From contig NZ_FMCV01000021.1 in assembly GCF_900091565.1 (NCBI RefSeq), positions 58,106 through 122,105 of the forward strand: 64,000 nt of DNA. Reading direction: 5' to 3'. Position numbers and translations under genes: made by a program. This document shows positions 1 to 8,780 of the stretch, in pieces; the first letter of the stretch is position 1; each line of letters opens with the position of its first letter. Source of the DNA: Micromonospora marina. Lineage in GTDB: Bacteria > Actinomycetota > Actinomycetes > Mycobacteriales > Micromonosporaceae. The notes under the pieces were generated by a model, which was not told where the DNA came from, did no database searches, and was given only the letters and a program-made list of their open reading frames with translations.

Positions 1-518
1 TCGCCGGCCAGCCGCAGGTTGCGTGGACCGACCGCGGCGAGGTAGATCGGCAGATCCGGGCGGACCGGCTCGGTCAGCACGTGCAGCGGGGCGCTCCCGG
101 CCCCGTCCCGGGGCAGCCGGAAGTGCCGCCCCTCGTACCGCACCGGCCCGCCGCGCAGAGCGGCCCGGACGATCTCCACGTACTCACGGGTCCGTTGCAG
201 CGGATGGTCGAACGCGACCCCGTACCACCCGTCGGAGACCTCGGGGTTGGACACCCCGAGGCCCAGCCGGAACCGGCCACCGCTGACGGCGTCGAGGGTC
301 GCCGCGGTCAACGCGGCCAGGCCCGGCGTACGGGCGGGGATCTGCATCACCCCCGACGCGAGGCCGATCCGCTCGGTGCGCCCCGCCACCAGGCCCAGCA
401 CGCTCGCGGCGTCGGAGCGGTACCCCTCGGGGGCGAGGGCGATCGCGTAGCCCAGTTCCTCGGCGGCCCGGGCGAGCAGCGCGGCGTCCTGGTAGACCAG
501 ATTGACGGCCAGCTTCAT
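1..518 (-). CDS. LLM-class F420/flavin-dependent oxidoreductase, 3' end outside window
   Basis: The protein begins MKLAVNLVYQDAALLARAAE and continues with the bacterial-luciferase-like pattern: an early strand, a GLASGVMQIPARTP segment, and GRFRLGLGVSNPEVSDGWYG, typical of TIM-barrel LLM enzymes that bind F420 or FMN. About 172 residues are visible; the family is usually 280-340, so roughly half lies beyond the left edge. The ATG at 518 has a purine-rich RBS just upstream. It follows the SDR gene in the same direction with a 21-base gap, so the two are probably co-transcribed as late reductive tailoring steps of the adjacent polyketide cluster. The substrate cannot be read from sequence. F420 rather than FMN use is inferred from the actinobacterial family. 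Confidence 0.85.
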   Translation of the reverse strand, partial: MKLAVNLVYQDAALLARAAEELGYAIALAPEGYRSDAASVLGLVAGRTERIGLASGVMQIPARTPGLAALTAATLDAVSGGRFRLGLGVSNPEVSDGWYGVAFDHPLQRTREYVEIVRAALRGGPVRYEGRHFRLPRDGAGSAPLHVLTEPVRPDLPIYLAAVGPRNLRLAG

Positions 519-539
519 CGGCGTCTCCTTCCGGCGTCT

Positions 540-1268
540 TCAGATGAGGTGTGCTCCGCCGTCCACCAGCACGACCTGCCCGGTCATGTAGCTCGCGGCG
601 ACGACGCCGGCCACCGCCTCGGCGACGTCCGCCGGGACGCCGACGCGACGCAGCGGGGTGCTCTGCCGCACCTTCTCGGCGATCTCGGTGAACGACGCCG
701 TCCACGGCGTCTCGATCAGTCCCGGGGCGACCGCGTTCACCCGGACCTGCGGGCCGGCCACGTTCGCCAGCAGGCGGGTGAGGTGCTCCACGGCGGCCTT
801 GCTGACCGCGTACGGGATCGAACTGCCGGCGGGCCGGCTGCCGGCCACGGACGAGATGTTGACGACGCACCCCGCACCGGAGGCGCTCAGGTGCGGCATC
901 GCCGCCACGGTGGTTTGCCAGGTGCCGATGACGTTGAGGTCGAGGATCTCCCGCCAGACCTCCGGCGTCACCGCGGCCAGGTCGTGGTGCGGGATGAACC
1001 GGGTCCGGCCCGCGTTGTTGACCAGGATGTCCAGCCGGCCGTACGTCTCGACCGTCGTGTCGATCAGGCGGGCAGCCTGGACCGGGTCGGCGACGTCGGC
1101 GGCGACGTACCGCGCCTCGGGCAGCGCGGCAGCGAGTTCCTCGCCCGCCTCCCGGGAGCGGACCGAATTGATCACCACCCGGACCCCCTCGCCGGCCAGC
1201 CGGCGGGCGACCGCCGCGCCGATGCCGGACGACGACCCGGTCACCACCGCGACACGTTCGTCTGCCAT
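540..1268 (-). CDS. SDR-family NAD(P)-dependent ketoreductase/oxidoreductase
   Basis: A 242-aa classical short-chain dehydrogenase. The cofactor motif TGSSSGIGAAVARRLAG is near residue 10, NNAG near residue 85, the catalytic Ser is in NISSVAGSRPAG, and the YAVSK active-site motif is present. The C-terminus reads GQVVLVDGGAHLI, the usual FabG-like ending. An upstream in-frame codon would add 23 residues without homology; ATG at 1268 is chosen because AAGGAG lies just upstream and the Rossmann fold starts immediately. In the type II polyketide context it is a plausible ketoreductase, but a general FabG-like role cannot be excluded. Confidence 0.9.
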   Translation of the reverse strand: MADERVAVVTGSSSGIGAAVARRLAGEGVRVVINSVRSREAGEELAAALPEARYVAADVADPVQAARLIDTTVETYGRLDILVNNAGRTRFIPHHDLAAVTPEVWREILDLNVIGTWQTTVAAMPHLSASGAGCVVNISSVAGSRPAGSSIPYAVSKAAVEHLTRLLANVAGPQVRVNAVAPGLIETPWTASFTEIAEKVRQSTPLRRVGVPADVAEAVAGVVAASYMTGQVVLVDGGAHLI

Positions 1269-1303
1269 GTCGTGCTCTCCTTCGCTCTCCCTGACTGACC
1301 GCG

Positions 1304-1340
1304 GCGGTGCGGGCGCCGGATCATCCGGCACCCGCACCGC
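1304..1340 (-). terminator. Hairpin terminator after the secreted-protein gene
   Basis: A 17-base inverted repeat (1304-1320 with 1324-1340, one mismatch, 3-base loop) lies directly downstream of the stop codon at 1359 on the minus strand and ahead of the SDR gene. It has no U-tract, which is common for actinobacterial terminators. It would separate the upstream monooxygenase unit from the SDR/LLM pair. Confidence 0.6.
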
Positions 1341-1358
1341 CCGAGCACCGCTGTGAGG

Positions 1359-2030
1359 TCAGCCGATGGTGGTGCTGCTGAACACGACCGGCGTGGCCGG
1401 GTTGCAGTCGAAGGGCCGCTGCACGCCCTCCAGGTCGGTGCGGACCCAGCTCCAGGACGGGTCGGTCAGACTCGTGCCACCGGTGGCCGTCTGCGCCACC
1501 CCACTCGGACCGGACAGCAGGTAGACCGTCACGGTGGGCAGGTCGAACGGCACGTTGGCAGGTAGCGGCCCGGCCACCGTCACGGTCAGGGTCCGCGCCG
1601 CGTAGTCGACCTTTACCTGCGGCGGGGTCGAACCGAGGTTGAGCCCGCCGGAGAGCTGGTGCCAGACGTACCAGGCGTTCGCCGGCAGCCGGTACCTGAC
1701 CGTGACGTTGCGGACGTCCAGGTTGAACTTCGGGTCCGGCGTCCACTGCTGCGGGTCGAGCGTCACGCTGAACGACCGGTACGCGGCGACCCGCTCGGGT
1801 GCGGTGGAGGTGAAGGTCAGACTGAACGGCACGGTCGTCGAGCCGCCGGGGAAGGTGACGTAGCAGCTGTAGTTGACCGGCGTCGCGGTGGTGACGCCGG
1901 GCGTGGCCGTGGCCGTCGCACTCCGGCCGGTGTCGGCGCCGGCCGTGCCGGGCACCGCCGCGAGTCCCACGACGGCGAGCGCCGCGGCGGCGAGCAGGCG
2001 ACGGCTCCAGGTCATACCAGTGGTCATCAT
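1359..2030 (-). CDS. Secreted protein of unknown function (DUF6801-like beta protein?)
   Basis: A 223-aa protein with a Sec signal peptide: a positive MTWSRRL start, the hydrophobic LLAAAALAVVGLAAVP, then an Ala-X-Ala-type site near residue 32. The mature part is rich in beta strands, begins around NYSCYVTFPGG and contains a second Cys late (RPFDCNP), suggesting one disulphide. The layout resembles secreted actinobacterial DUF6801-type domains, but I am not certain of the family. Three in-frame ATGs occur at 2030, 2027 and 2015, and an AGGAAAGG box precedes the first two. An exported non-enzymatic protein inside a polyketide cluster is unusual. It could be a passenger gene or a product-binding or resistance protein. 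Confidence 0.7.
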   Translation of the reverse strand: MMTTGMTWSRRLLAAAALAVVGLAAVPGTAGADTGRSATATATPGVTTATPVNYSCYVTFPGGSTTVPFSLTFTSTAPERVAAYRSFSVTLDPQQWTPDPKFNLDVRNVTVRYRLPANAWYVWHQLSGGLNLGSTPPQVKVDYAARTLTVTVAGPLPANVPFDLPTVTVYLLSGPSGVAQTATGGTSLTDPSWSWVRTDLEGVQRPFDCNPATPVVFSSTTIG

Positions 2031-2147
2031 CGTCCTTTCCTAGTAGGCACCCGGACGGGACCGGCGTGGTCCGTCGGGTGGCAGGAGAACCGTGCCAACC
2101 CCGGATCGAGCTTCGCTCGACGCAACGTCCACATCGCACGGCGGCGG

Positions 2148-2504
2148 TCAGGTCCGGGCGGTGACCTCGGCGGCCGGGATGCTGCGCTGGAGGGTGTAGG
2201 CGACCATCTCCGGCCCCTGCACCCCCGGCATGCCGGCCAGCGCCTGGCGCAACGCCCCGGCGCGGGGATTGCTCTTGAAGGACTCGCGGTACGCCTCCTC
2301 GCTGGTCCACTGCGCGTAGTTGACGAGCCGGGTGCCGTCGACGCTGAAGTGGTAGTTGGCCGAGATGAACCCGGGGCAGTGGCGGACCCACGCCTCGACG
2401 TCGCGGACCAGGAGGTCGAGAAGCTGGCGCTGGGTCTCCGGACCGTCAGTGCGCAGCGTGACGATGGCGATGAAGCCGGCCTCGGGCCGGTCGGTGTCGA
2501 CCAT
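2148..2504 (-). CDS. Antibiotic biosynthesis monooxygenase (ABM) fold protein
   Basis: A 118-aa protein with the ABM dimeric ferredoxin-like fold signature: FIAIVTLRTDGPETQRQLLD at the start, then HCPGFISANYHFSVDGTRL and VNYAQWTSEEAYRESF. The family includes cofactor-independent oxygenases such as ActVA-ORF6, which turn anthrone-type phenols into quinones. ATG at 2504 is chosen because the fold begins at once and a GAGGAGG-type box sits upstream. It follows the flavin monooxygenase gene by 31 bases, so an operon with two oxidative tailoring enzymes is likely. A quinone-forming role is inferred from family and context; some ABM proteins are stress proteins. Confidence 0.85.
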   Translation of the reverse strand: MVDTDRPEAGFIAIVTLRTDGPETQRQLLDLLVRDVEAWVRHCPGFISANYHFSVDGTRLVNYAQWTSEEAYRESFKSNPRAGALRQALAGMPGVQGPEMVAYTLQRSIPAAEVTART

Positions 2505-2535
2505 GGTACGTCCCTCCTCGGACGGGTGTGCGGAG

Positions 2536-3669
2536 TCAGGCCCGGTGCCGGGCCTGTGCGGCGTACGCCGCGGCGGCGGGTTCGAACTGGAGCACGACGT
2601 GGCTGGCGGCGGCGTTGACGTCCCGCCAGGCCCGCTGCAGGCCGTTACCGTCGGCCTGGGCCCGGGTGCCGGCGGCACGGAAGAGCCGGTCCACGGCGGA
2701 GACCAGCAGGTCGACCGCGAGTGCGCAGTCGCGGCTGTTGCGGGCGACCTCCAACGGGGTGACCGCGCCGCCGTCGGCGACCGCGGCGACCCGGTCGAGA
2801 AGTAGTCGGGCGGCGTCGATCTCGCCGGCGCTGCGGGCCAGGGTGCCGTCGTACGTCGGGCCGCCACTGATGCCGTTCGCCGGGCTGGTCCGCACCTTCT
2901 CGGCGATCCACGACGTCCAGAGCTTGAGTGCGCCGTCGGCCGCCCCCAGCACGGGCACCGCGAACGCCAGGCCGTTGGCGGCCTTGAGCGGCACCCGGTG
3001 GCAGGGCGCGTCCGCGTCGGCGGCCCGACCCTGCGCCACCGCCTCCCGGGTGAAGGACCGTCGCGCCGGCACGACGACGTCGTCCAGCACGAGAGTGTTG
3101 CTTCCGGTCGCCCGCATCCCCACGTTGAACCAGGTGTCCACGGTGGTGTACGAGTCGCGGGGGACGGCGAAGAACCGGGCCTCGGGCCGACCGTCGGTCT
3201 GCGCCATGGCACAGACCAGGGCCCACTCGGAATATTCCACCGCGCTGACGAACGGCCACCGCCCGCTCACCCGCCAGCCTCCCGGCACCGGCCTGGCCTC
3301 ACCGAGCGGCATCAGCGCGCCGACGATCAGTGGGTCCGGGCCGTTCCGCCACAGCTCCTCCTGACCGGAGGCGGGCAGATACGCCGCCATCCGGCCGAGA
3401 CTCGCGGTCAGCGACGCGTACCAGGCGGTGGAGGCGCAGCTCTCACCGATCGCCGCGACACCGCGGGTCACCTCGGCGAAGGTGCCCGCGATGCCACCCC
3501 ACCGCGACGGTACGAAGTGGCGGGCGAAGCCGGCCTCGATGACGGCCCGGACCACCTCGGGATGCAGTTGCCGGTCGGCTTCCGCCTCGCCGGCCCGCTT
3601 GCCGGCCAGATCGGCGACCTGGTCGGCAGCCTCCAGCAGACCGCTCTGGTTGGACATCTGTTCGCGCAC
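2536..3669 (-). CDS. Acyl-CoA-dehydrogenase-fold flavin-dependent monooxygenase (polyketide hydroxylase)
   Basis: A 377-aa protein with the acyl-CoA dehydrogenase fold as in HsaA and ActVA-ORF5 oxygenase components. The N-terminal helical part contains LHPEVVRAVIEAGFARHFVP and a CASTAWYASL segment; the middle beta domain has VPGGWRVSGRWPFVSAVEYS; the C-terminal helical bundle follows. The missing catalytic Glu region and the GWRVSGRWPFVSG-like motif favour a reduced-flavin hydroxylase over a dehydrogenase. GTG at 3669 is preferred because GAGGAGG lies seven bases upstream; ATG at 3657 is an alternative. A partner flavin reductase is expected but not seen in the window. It is probably transcribed after the SARP gene and before the ABM gene. 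Confidence 0.85.
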   Translation of the reverse strand: MREQMSNQSGLLEAADQVADLAGKRAGEAEADRQLHPEVVRAVIEAGFARHFVPSRWGGIAGTFAEVTRGVAAIGESCASTAWYASLTASLGRMAAYLPASGQEELWRNGPDPLIVGALMPLGEARPVPGGWRVSGRWPFVSAVEYSEWALVCAMAQTDGRPEARFFAVPRDSYTTVDTWFNVGMRATGSNTLVLDDVVVPARRSFTREAVAQGRAADADAPCHRVPLKAANGLAFAVPVLGAADGALKLWTSWIAEKVRTSPANGISGGPTYDGTLARSAGEIDAARLLLDRVAAVADGGAVTPLEVARNSRDCALAVDLLVSAVDRLFRAAGTRAQADGNGLQRAWRDVNAAASHVVLQFEPAAAAYAAQARHRA

Positions 3670-3782
3670 CTCTGTGCCTCCTCGAACCACGGACGGCTGG
3701 CATCGCCGGTCACGTTCTCAGGAGGTGCTCGAGGACAACTCGACGTCAGCTCGGCCCGAGCCCCGACGAGGTGCGCGCCGGG

Positions 3783-4607
3783 TCACGAGGCGACCCGGAC
3801 GTGGGCCCGGGCGCCGACCGGCCCGCCGGGGCGCCGCCCCGGTGCGGGCAACTGCCCGACGTTGAGCAGCTCGAACTGCATCTGCTGGATCTCCGGCGTG
3901 GGCAGCACCCCGAGTTCCTCGTCGAGGATGCGCCGCAGGTCGTGGTACGCCTGCAACGCCTCGGCCCGCCGACCGGAGCGGTTGAGCGCGGTGATGAGCT
4001 GGGCGTGGAACCACTCGTTGAGCGGGTACGCACTGACCAGGGCGCGCAGCTCCGGGATGAGCTCGCGGTAGCGACCGAGCCGCTGCTCGGCCTCCATCCG
4101 CAGCTCGATGGCCCTGATCTTGAGTTCCTCGAGGTGGGTGATCTGTCCCCGCAGGACCGCGCCGGCGGTGATGTTCGCCAGCGCGGCGCCGCCCCACAGG
4201 TCGAGCGCCTCACGCAGCACCCGGGACGCCTCCTCCAGCCGGCCGTCGTCGAGCAGGCTCCGCCCCTGTTTGGTGAGCCGGACGAAGACCGCGGCGTCGA
4301 CCTCGTCCTCGGCGACATCGATGAGGTAGCCGGGCGGCCGGGTGACGAGCAGCGTACGGCCCTGGGGCACCAGCTCCTGTCGGGCGAAGATGCGGCGGGC
4401 GTGGTAGACGTACGTCTGCAGCGTGGTGACCGCGCTGCGGGGCGGGGCGTCCGCCCACAACTCCTCGACGAGCGAGCTCACGCTGACGATCTCGTTGGGT
4501 CGGATGAGCAGCAGGGCCAGCACCTGGCACACCTTCGGTGTGCTCAATGTGCAGGCCTTTCCGCGGTCTGCGACGATTTCCAGTGGACCGAGCAGTTTGA
4601 AACGCAC
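3783..4607 (-). CDS. SARP-family (AfsR/RedD/DnrI-type) transcriptional activator
   Basis: A 274-aa regulator with the two SARP domains. Residues 1-95 form an OmpR-like winged helix (MRFKLLGPLEI at the start, LSTPKVCQVLALLL, then TLQTYVYHARRIF). Residues about 100-245 form the bacterial transcriptional activation domain (FVRLTKQGRSLLDDGRLEEA, YPLNEWFHAQLITALNRSGR, ELGVLPTPEIQQMQ). SARPs bind direct heptameric repeats near the -35 of biosynthetic promoters and switch clusters on. It lies between the minimal-PKS operon and the monooxygenase genes, all in one direction, so it is the likely pathway-specific activator. A long 652-base leader region precedes it. Confidence 0.93.
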   Translation of the reverse strand: MRFKLLGPLEIVADRGKACTLSTPKVCQVLALLLIRPNEIVSVSSLVEELWADAPPRSAVTTLQTYVYHARRIFARQELVPQGRTLLVTRPPGYLIDVAEDEVDAAVFVRLTKQGRSLLDDGRLEEASRVLREALDLWGGAALANITAGAVLRGQITHLEELKIRAIELRMEAEQRLGRYRELIPELRALVSAYPLNEWFHAQLITALNRSGRRAEALQAYHDLRRILDEELGVLPTPEIQQMQFELLNVGQLPAPGRRPGGPVGARAHVRVAS

Positions 4608-5206
4608 TGTTCCCCCGAACTGACCCGTTGTTCACTGACGGTTCATGCGGACATCCGTCGCGCCTGAGCAGATAGCCAACCGGTGGCTCCGACGCCCCCG
4701 AGCAGTTGCATCAACCGCTCTACACAATGACGGCGGACTATCAGACTACGGATGATCCGTTGTTGCCGGGCACTAATTGAAGCCCTGGCCGAGCATACTC
4801 GGCCACCCACCGGCCCGAAAGGCAGTGAGATAGGCCACTCCCGGCGTGCAATGGCCGCTGAGCTGGGGAAACGTAACTTTGAGGGGCACCACCTGGTCGA
4901 CGCATCACACTATCCGACAGAAGTTGCAGTTAGAGCGACCGGCAATAGGCAGGTGTCTGGGTGGACGTGACCCCGGGGTAGCAAGCAGGCACGGAACTCC
5001 ATCGGTTGCAGAGCGTCGAGAACTCCGATGATCAATGGACCCGTGCCTGCTTGCCGCCCGCAGGTACCCGCATTTCCGGATCTTGGACCTATTGCCGGTC
5101 GCTCTTATTTTCGTCCGCACCCGGACGTCGCACCGGTCATCGTGTTCGCAAATTCATCGGCGCGAAACATCTCCCGTCGAAACGGGGACCCGATGAAACG
5201 AATGAC
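4608..5206. other. Gene-free control region upstream of the SARP gene
   Basis: No convincing coding frame is present on either strand. The stretch is less GC-rich by eye than the flanking genes, which fits a promoter and regulatory region for the SARP gene. It contains the long inverted repeat listed separately (4981-5054). I did not find a clear pair of SARP heptamer repeats. Confidence 0.6.
4981..5054. repeat. 14-bp perfect inverted repeat with 46-base spacer
   Basis: GCAAGCAGGCACGG (4981-4994) and its exact reverse complement (5041-5054) flank 46 bases that themselves contain CCATCGG and a matching CCGATG. This could be a two-site operator, a folded leader RNA, or the ends of a very small mobile remnant. 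No protein is encoded inside. Confidence 0.55.
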
Positions 5207-5247
5207 GGCGAGGGTGGTGGGAACGGAGCCCGTTCCCACCACCCTCG
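5207..5247. terminator. Perfect 19-bp hairpin ending the PKS operon
   Basis: Arms 5207-5225 and 5229-5247 are perfectly complementary over 19 bases with a 3-base loop. The hairpin lies 12 bases past the stop codon of the MBL gene on the minus strand. No U-run follows. It is the natural end of the KSalpha-CLF-ACP-ARO/CYC-MBL transcript and isolates it from the SARP promoter region. Confidence 0.8.
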
Positions 5248-5259
5248 CGATGCGCCTGA

Positions 5260-6198
5260 TCAGGCCCAGCAGTCCGGGAGCCGCCCGCCGTTGAAATCCA
5301 CCATTTCCGCGAAAACGGATGAGACGTCCAGGGGACGGCCGGGTTCGCCGCCGCGCAGTTCGTCGTACGCCCGGTGCAGGTTTCCCACCATCCGCTCGGG
5401 GTCGAGCAGATCGGCGAACTCCCCCAGACCGGTGTCCCGGGCCACCTCCAACGCCGTGAGCCCGGCGGCGAACCCGGCGGCCGCCACCTCCTGGATCCAG
5501 CGCAGGTACGCCTCGGTCCGGTCGAACACCTCCGGCCCGGCGACCGGGCCGTGCCCGCAGACCACCGTCACCGGATCGAGCCGGCGCAGCCGCGCCACCG
5601 CCCGGAGCGCCCCCGCGATCGACCCCATCAGGTTGAAGGGCGTGCATCCGGCCAGCACCACGTCACCGGCGAACAGCAACCGCTCCTCGGGCAACCAGGC
5701 GACGACATCGTTGGTGGTGTGCGCCGGACCCACGTGGATGAGTTCCACCCGCCGGTCGCCCAGGTGCACCGTGACGGCCTCCCGGAACGTGAGGTGGGGC
5801 AGGACGACCCGGACGTCACCCCAGGCCACGTCCGGCCAAAGGCCGGTCAGGGCCGTGCCGGTGGCCGCCATCTCCGTTCGGGCCTGCTCGTGGGCGACGA
5901 TCGTCGTGGTGGGGCCGAAGGCGAAGTTGCCGAACGTGTGGTCCCCGTGGTGGTGGGTGTTGACCAGGATGCGGCCGGGGCCGGTGCCGAGTCGGTCGAC
6001 GGTCTCCCGCAGCCGTACCGCCCGCGCCTCGGTGGCCACCGTGTCCACCACCAGCACCCCGTCGCCGCCGACCAGGATCCCCGCGTTGTTGAGACACCAC
6101 CCACCATTGGGCTGGGTGTAGGCGTGAACGCCGTCGGCGACCTCCACCAGCCGGGCCGCCGACGCCGGCGGGCGGACCGTCCGGGACGAGGCGCTCAC
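5260..6198 (-). CDS. MBL-fold metallo-hydrolase in the type II PKS operon
   Basis: A 312-aa metallo-beta-lactamase-fold protein. The metal motif HxHxDH appears as NTHHHGDHTFGN near residue 82, the second His is in IHVGPAHTTND, the bridging Asp in LLFAGDVV, and a late CGHGP supplies the last His. Its GTG start overlaps the aromatase/cyclase stop codon by four bases (GTGA), so translation is coupled. Such enzymes recur in aromatic polyketide clusters, where they are proposed to act in cyclisation or thioester/lactone hydrolysis. The exact step here cannot be read from sequence. Confidence 0.9.
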   Translation of the reverse strand: MSASSRTVRPPASAARLVEVADGVHAYTQPNGGWCLNNAGILVGGDGVLVVDTVATEARAVRLRETVDRLGTGPGRILVNTHHHGDHTFGNFAFGPTTTIVAHEQARTEMAATGTALTGLWPDVAWGDVRVVLPHLTFREAVTVHLGDRRVELIHVGPAHTTNDVVAWLPEERLLFAGDVVLAGCTPFNLMGSIAGALRAVARLRRLDPVTVVCGHGPVAGPEVFDRTEAYLRWIQEVAAAGFAAGLTALEVARDTGLGEFADLLDPERMVGNLHRAYDELRGGEPGRPLDVSSVFAEMVDFNGGRLPDCWA

Positions 6199-7169
6199 CG
6201 GGCGGAGGCTCCGGCCGTCCGCCCCGCTCTGCGGGCTGCGGCGAACTCGCCGGCCCGGGCGAGGGTGACGCCGCTGTTGCCGCCCAGCGCCGAGCGGACG
6301 TACGCCCTCGCGTCGGCCAGACTGGTCCCGGCGGCGAGCGTTTCGGCCACGGCGTGCGGGTTCATCGCCACGGTGTGCCGGGCGGTCACCACGGCGTTGC
6401 CGGACCGCTCAGTGAACGACCAGGTGCCGCTGTGCCCGAGCAACAGCTTCGGGGGCACCAGCTGCTTGTAGGCGACCAGCTCCGGTGCCCGGCACACCCG
6501 GACCGAGCGGGTGGTGTGCGCGGCCCCCTCCGCCGTGACCGTCTCCATCTCGAGGGTCTGGACGCCGGGCACCTCCTCGGTCAGCGCCGCCCGCCGCACG
6601 TGGGGCAGCCGCTCCGCCCAGCGATCCGCCCGGTCGACGAACTCGTAGGCGTCGGAGACCGCGCCCGGGATCTCAACGGTGTCCTCGAACGAGAACACCA
6701 CGTCCTCGATCGGCTCACCCAGTTCGGCGATCCGGGTCAGCGCCCCCAGCTCAGCGGGGCTGTTGCGGTGCAGGGCCGCACGTATCCACGCGACCGCCTC
6801 GGGATCATCGTCGACCCCGGTGAAGTGGTGTCGCAGCACCACCTCCGTCCGCTCGTCGGGCAGCGGCCGGAACAGCCACTCACCGCCCATCGACGCCACC
6901 GGTGGCTGACTGCGTTCCTGCTCGAACCGGATCCGGCCCGCGTCGGGCTCCAGCACCCGGCGCGACGTCCACGTCTTCACCTCCCCGTTGACCAGCGCCC
7001 AGAGCTGGAACCGCTCCTGCCGCCCCTGATGGCCGAGGTGCTCCACGTACACGGTCGGCCCGAACACCGCCGGCCAGCGACGGACGTCGGCCACCAGCTC
7101 GTAGGCGAGGTCGGGGGGGCCGGGGACGACAGCGGTGTGCTCGGTGGTGTATGTCTGCGGACCGCTCAT
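6195..7169 (-). CDS. Type II PKS aromatase/cyclase, di-domain
   Basis: A 324-aa protein made of two START/SRPBCC (Bet v 1-like) halves. Residues about 5-150 begin YTTEHTAVVPGPPDLAYELV with DVRRWPAVFGPTVYVEHL; residues about 165-310 begin VVFSFEDTVEIPGAVSDAYE with RADRWAERLPHVRR. The length and duplication match di-domain ARO/CYCs, which typically act on chains reduced at C9, rather than mono-domain TcmN types. This would predict a ketoreductase in the pathway. The SDR at 540-1268 is the only candidate in view. It is 64 bases after the ACP gene and overlaps the MBL start. Confidence 0.92.
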   Translation of the reverse strand: MSGPQTYTTEHTAVVPGPPDLAYELVADVRRWPAVFGPTVYVEHLGHQGRQERFQLWALVNGEVKTWTSRRVLEPDAGRIRFEQERSQPPVASMGGEWLFRPLPDERTEVVLRHHFTGVDDDPEAVAWIRAALHRNSPAELGALTRIAELGEPIEDVVFSFEDTVEIPGAVSDAYEFVDRADRWAERLPHVRRAALTEEVPGVQTLEMETVTAEGAAHTTRSVRVCRAPELVAYKQLVPPKLLLGHSGTWSFTERSGNAVVTARHTVAMNPHAVAETLAAGTSLADARAYVRSALGGNSGVTLARAGEFAAARRAGRTAGASAR

Positions 7170-7233
7170 GGTTGGGCAACTCCCGTTCCATCAGTGGGGT
7201 GAGTGGACCGACCGGCGGCCGATCCGCGGCAGC

Positions 7234-7488
7234 TCAGACGCCGGCGGCCGCCTTGTTCACCGCGTCGAGCACGGCACCCGGCGTGGCCAGATCCAGAACC
7301 TCGTCGTCCGGGAGGCGCACGCCGAACCGCTGTTCGATCCGCGCGGCCGTCTCCATGAGAGCGAGCGAGTCGTAGCCGAGGTCCTCGAACGGGACGTCGG
7401 CGATGTCGCCGGCGACGGCGGTCGAGTCGTCCTCGCCGGCGCATTCGACCAGGATCCGGCGCAGGTCGTCGAGGGTCATGACGGACAT
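7234..7488 (-). CDS. Type II PKS acyl carrier protein
   Basis: An 84-aa acidic protein with the phosphopantetheine site LGYDSLALMETAARIE; the attachment Ser is residue 41. The start MSVMTLDDLRRIL and the three-helix pattern are typical of polyketide ACPs. GAGGAGA sits just before ATG 7488. It lies 47 bases after the chain length factor, the usual KSalpha-KSbeta-ACP order. Confidence 0.95.
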   Translation of the reverse strand: MSVMTLDDLRRILVECAGEDDSTAVAGDIADVPFEDLGYDSLALMETAARIEQRFGVRLPDDEVLDLATPGAVLDAVNKAAAGV

Positions 7489-7535
7489 TGGTTTCTCCTC
7501 ATCGGTCACGGTGTCACTCGTCGTGCACGTGCGGG

Positions 7536-8780
7536 TCAGGCGCGGGCGGAGCCCGCGCCGTCGGCGACCGCCCGCAGGACCATCGCCGCGTTGAAGCCCC
7601 AGCGGCCCCGGGCCAGGACCAGGGCGACGGAGACCGAACGGTTCCGGGGCTCCCCGAGCACCAGGTCGATGCCATGGTCGGGCGGTACGTCGGCCGTGTG
7701 CCAGGTCGGCGGGACCACCCCGTCGCGGATCGAGAGCAGGGCGGCGACGACGTCCAGCGGTCCCCCGCCGGAGTAGAGCCGACCGGTCAGCGTCTTCGGC
7801 GCGGTGACGGGCACCCCATTCGGGCCGAAGATCTCCCGGAACGCATCGGCCTCGGCCCGGTCCAGTTCGGGCACTCCCGACGCGTCGGCGAACACCACGT
7901 CGACGTCCCCGGGTCGCAGGCGGGCGTCGTCGAGCGCGAGTTCCACGGCCCGCCGCAACCCGGGCGGCCGGTCGCTGCCCTCGGGCGGGTCGAAGGTGGC
8001 GGCGTACCCGGCAATCTCCCCGTACACCTGCGGCGCCCGCCGCCGGGCGACGGCGTCGGCGCGCTCGACGACCAGGATCGCGCCGCCCTCCCCCGGCAGG
8101 TAGCCGCTGGCGGCCGTGTCGAAGGGCAGGTAGGCCCGGTCCCGGTCGCCCACCGCGCTGACCCGGCCGCTGGACAGGTGCGACAGCCAGCCCCACGGAT
8201 CGAAGGAGGAGTCGACGCCGCCGCTGACCACCAGGGCCGTGCCACGCCGGGCGGTACGCCGGGCGTGCCCGAGGGCGTCCAGGCCACCCGCCTGCTCGGC
8301 GACCAGCACCGCGCCCGGCCCGCGCATCCCGTGCCGGATGGAGATTTGGCCGGTGTTGACCGCGTAGAACCAGGCGAACGACTCGTAGACGCTGACGAAC
8401 TGCGGCCCCTGGGACCACAGCTTGCGGAACTCGCCGTGGGTGAACTGGAAGCCACCCGAGGCGTTCGAGGTGATCACGCCCATGTCGTAGTCGGTCATCG
8501 CGGCCTGGTTGACGGCCGCATCCCGCAGCGCCCAGTCGGCGGCGACGAGGGCCAGCCGGGTGGACACGTCGGTCTGCGGCAGCAGCCGGTTCGGCAGGTG
8601 CTCGGCCGCGTCGAAGTCGAGGATCTGCCCGGCGAGGCGCGCCGGGTAACCGGTGGAGTCGAACCGGGTCAGCGGCGCGATGCCGCTGCGGCCCTCCAAC
8701 GTGGAGGACCAGAACTCCTTGACACCGAGGCCGTTCGGGGCCACCACCCCGATGCCGGTGACGTAGACGGGCTCGCTCAT
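7536..8780 (-). CDS. Type II PKS ketosynthase chain length factor (KSbeta)
   Basis: A 414-aa ketosynthase homologue that starts PVYVTGIGVVAPNGLG. The position of the nucleophile Cys is occupied by Gln163 in VLVAEQAGGLDAL, the hallmark of KSbeta/CLF subunits. The CLF forms a heterodimer with KSalpha, supplies decarboxylative priming and fixes chain length. Its ATG overlaps the KSalpha stop codon (ATGA), giving the equal translation expected for a heterodimer. Chain length is not predictable here without alignment of the gate residues. Confidence 0.95.
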   Translation of the reverse strand: MSEPVYVTGIGVVAPNGLGVKEFWSSTLEGRSGIAPLTRFDSTGYPARLAGQILDFDAAEHLPNRLLPQTDVSTRLALVAADWALRDAAVNQAAMTDYDMGVITSNASGGFQFTHGEFRKLWSQGPQFVSVYESFAWFYAVNTGQISIRHGMRGPGAVLVAEQAGGLDALGHARRTARRGTALVVSGGVDSSFDPWGWLSHLSSGRVSAVGDRDRAYLPFDTAASGYLPGEGGAILVVERADAVARRRAPQVYGEIAGYAATFDPPEGSDRPPGLRRAVELALDDARLRPGDVDVVFADASGVPELDRAEADAFREIFGPNGVPVTAPKTLTGRLYSGGGPLDVVAALLSIRDGVVPPTWHTADVPPDHGIDLVLGEPRNRSVSVALVLARGRWGFNAAMVLRAVADGAGSARA

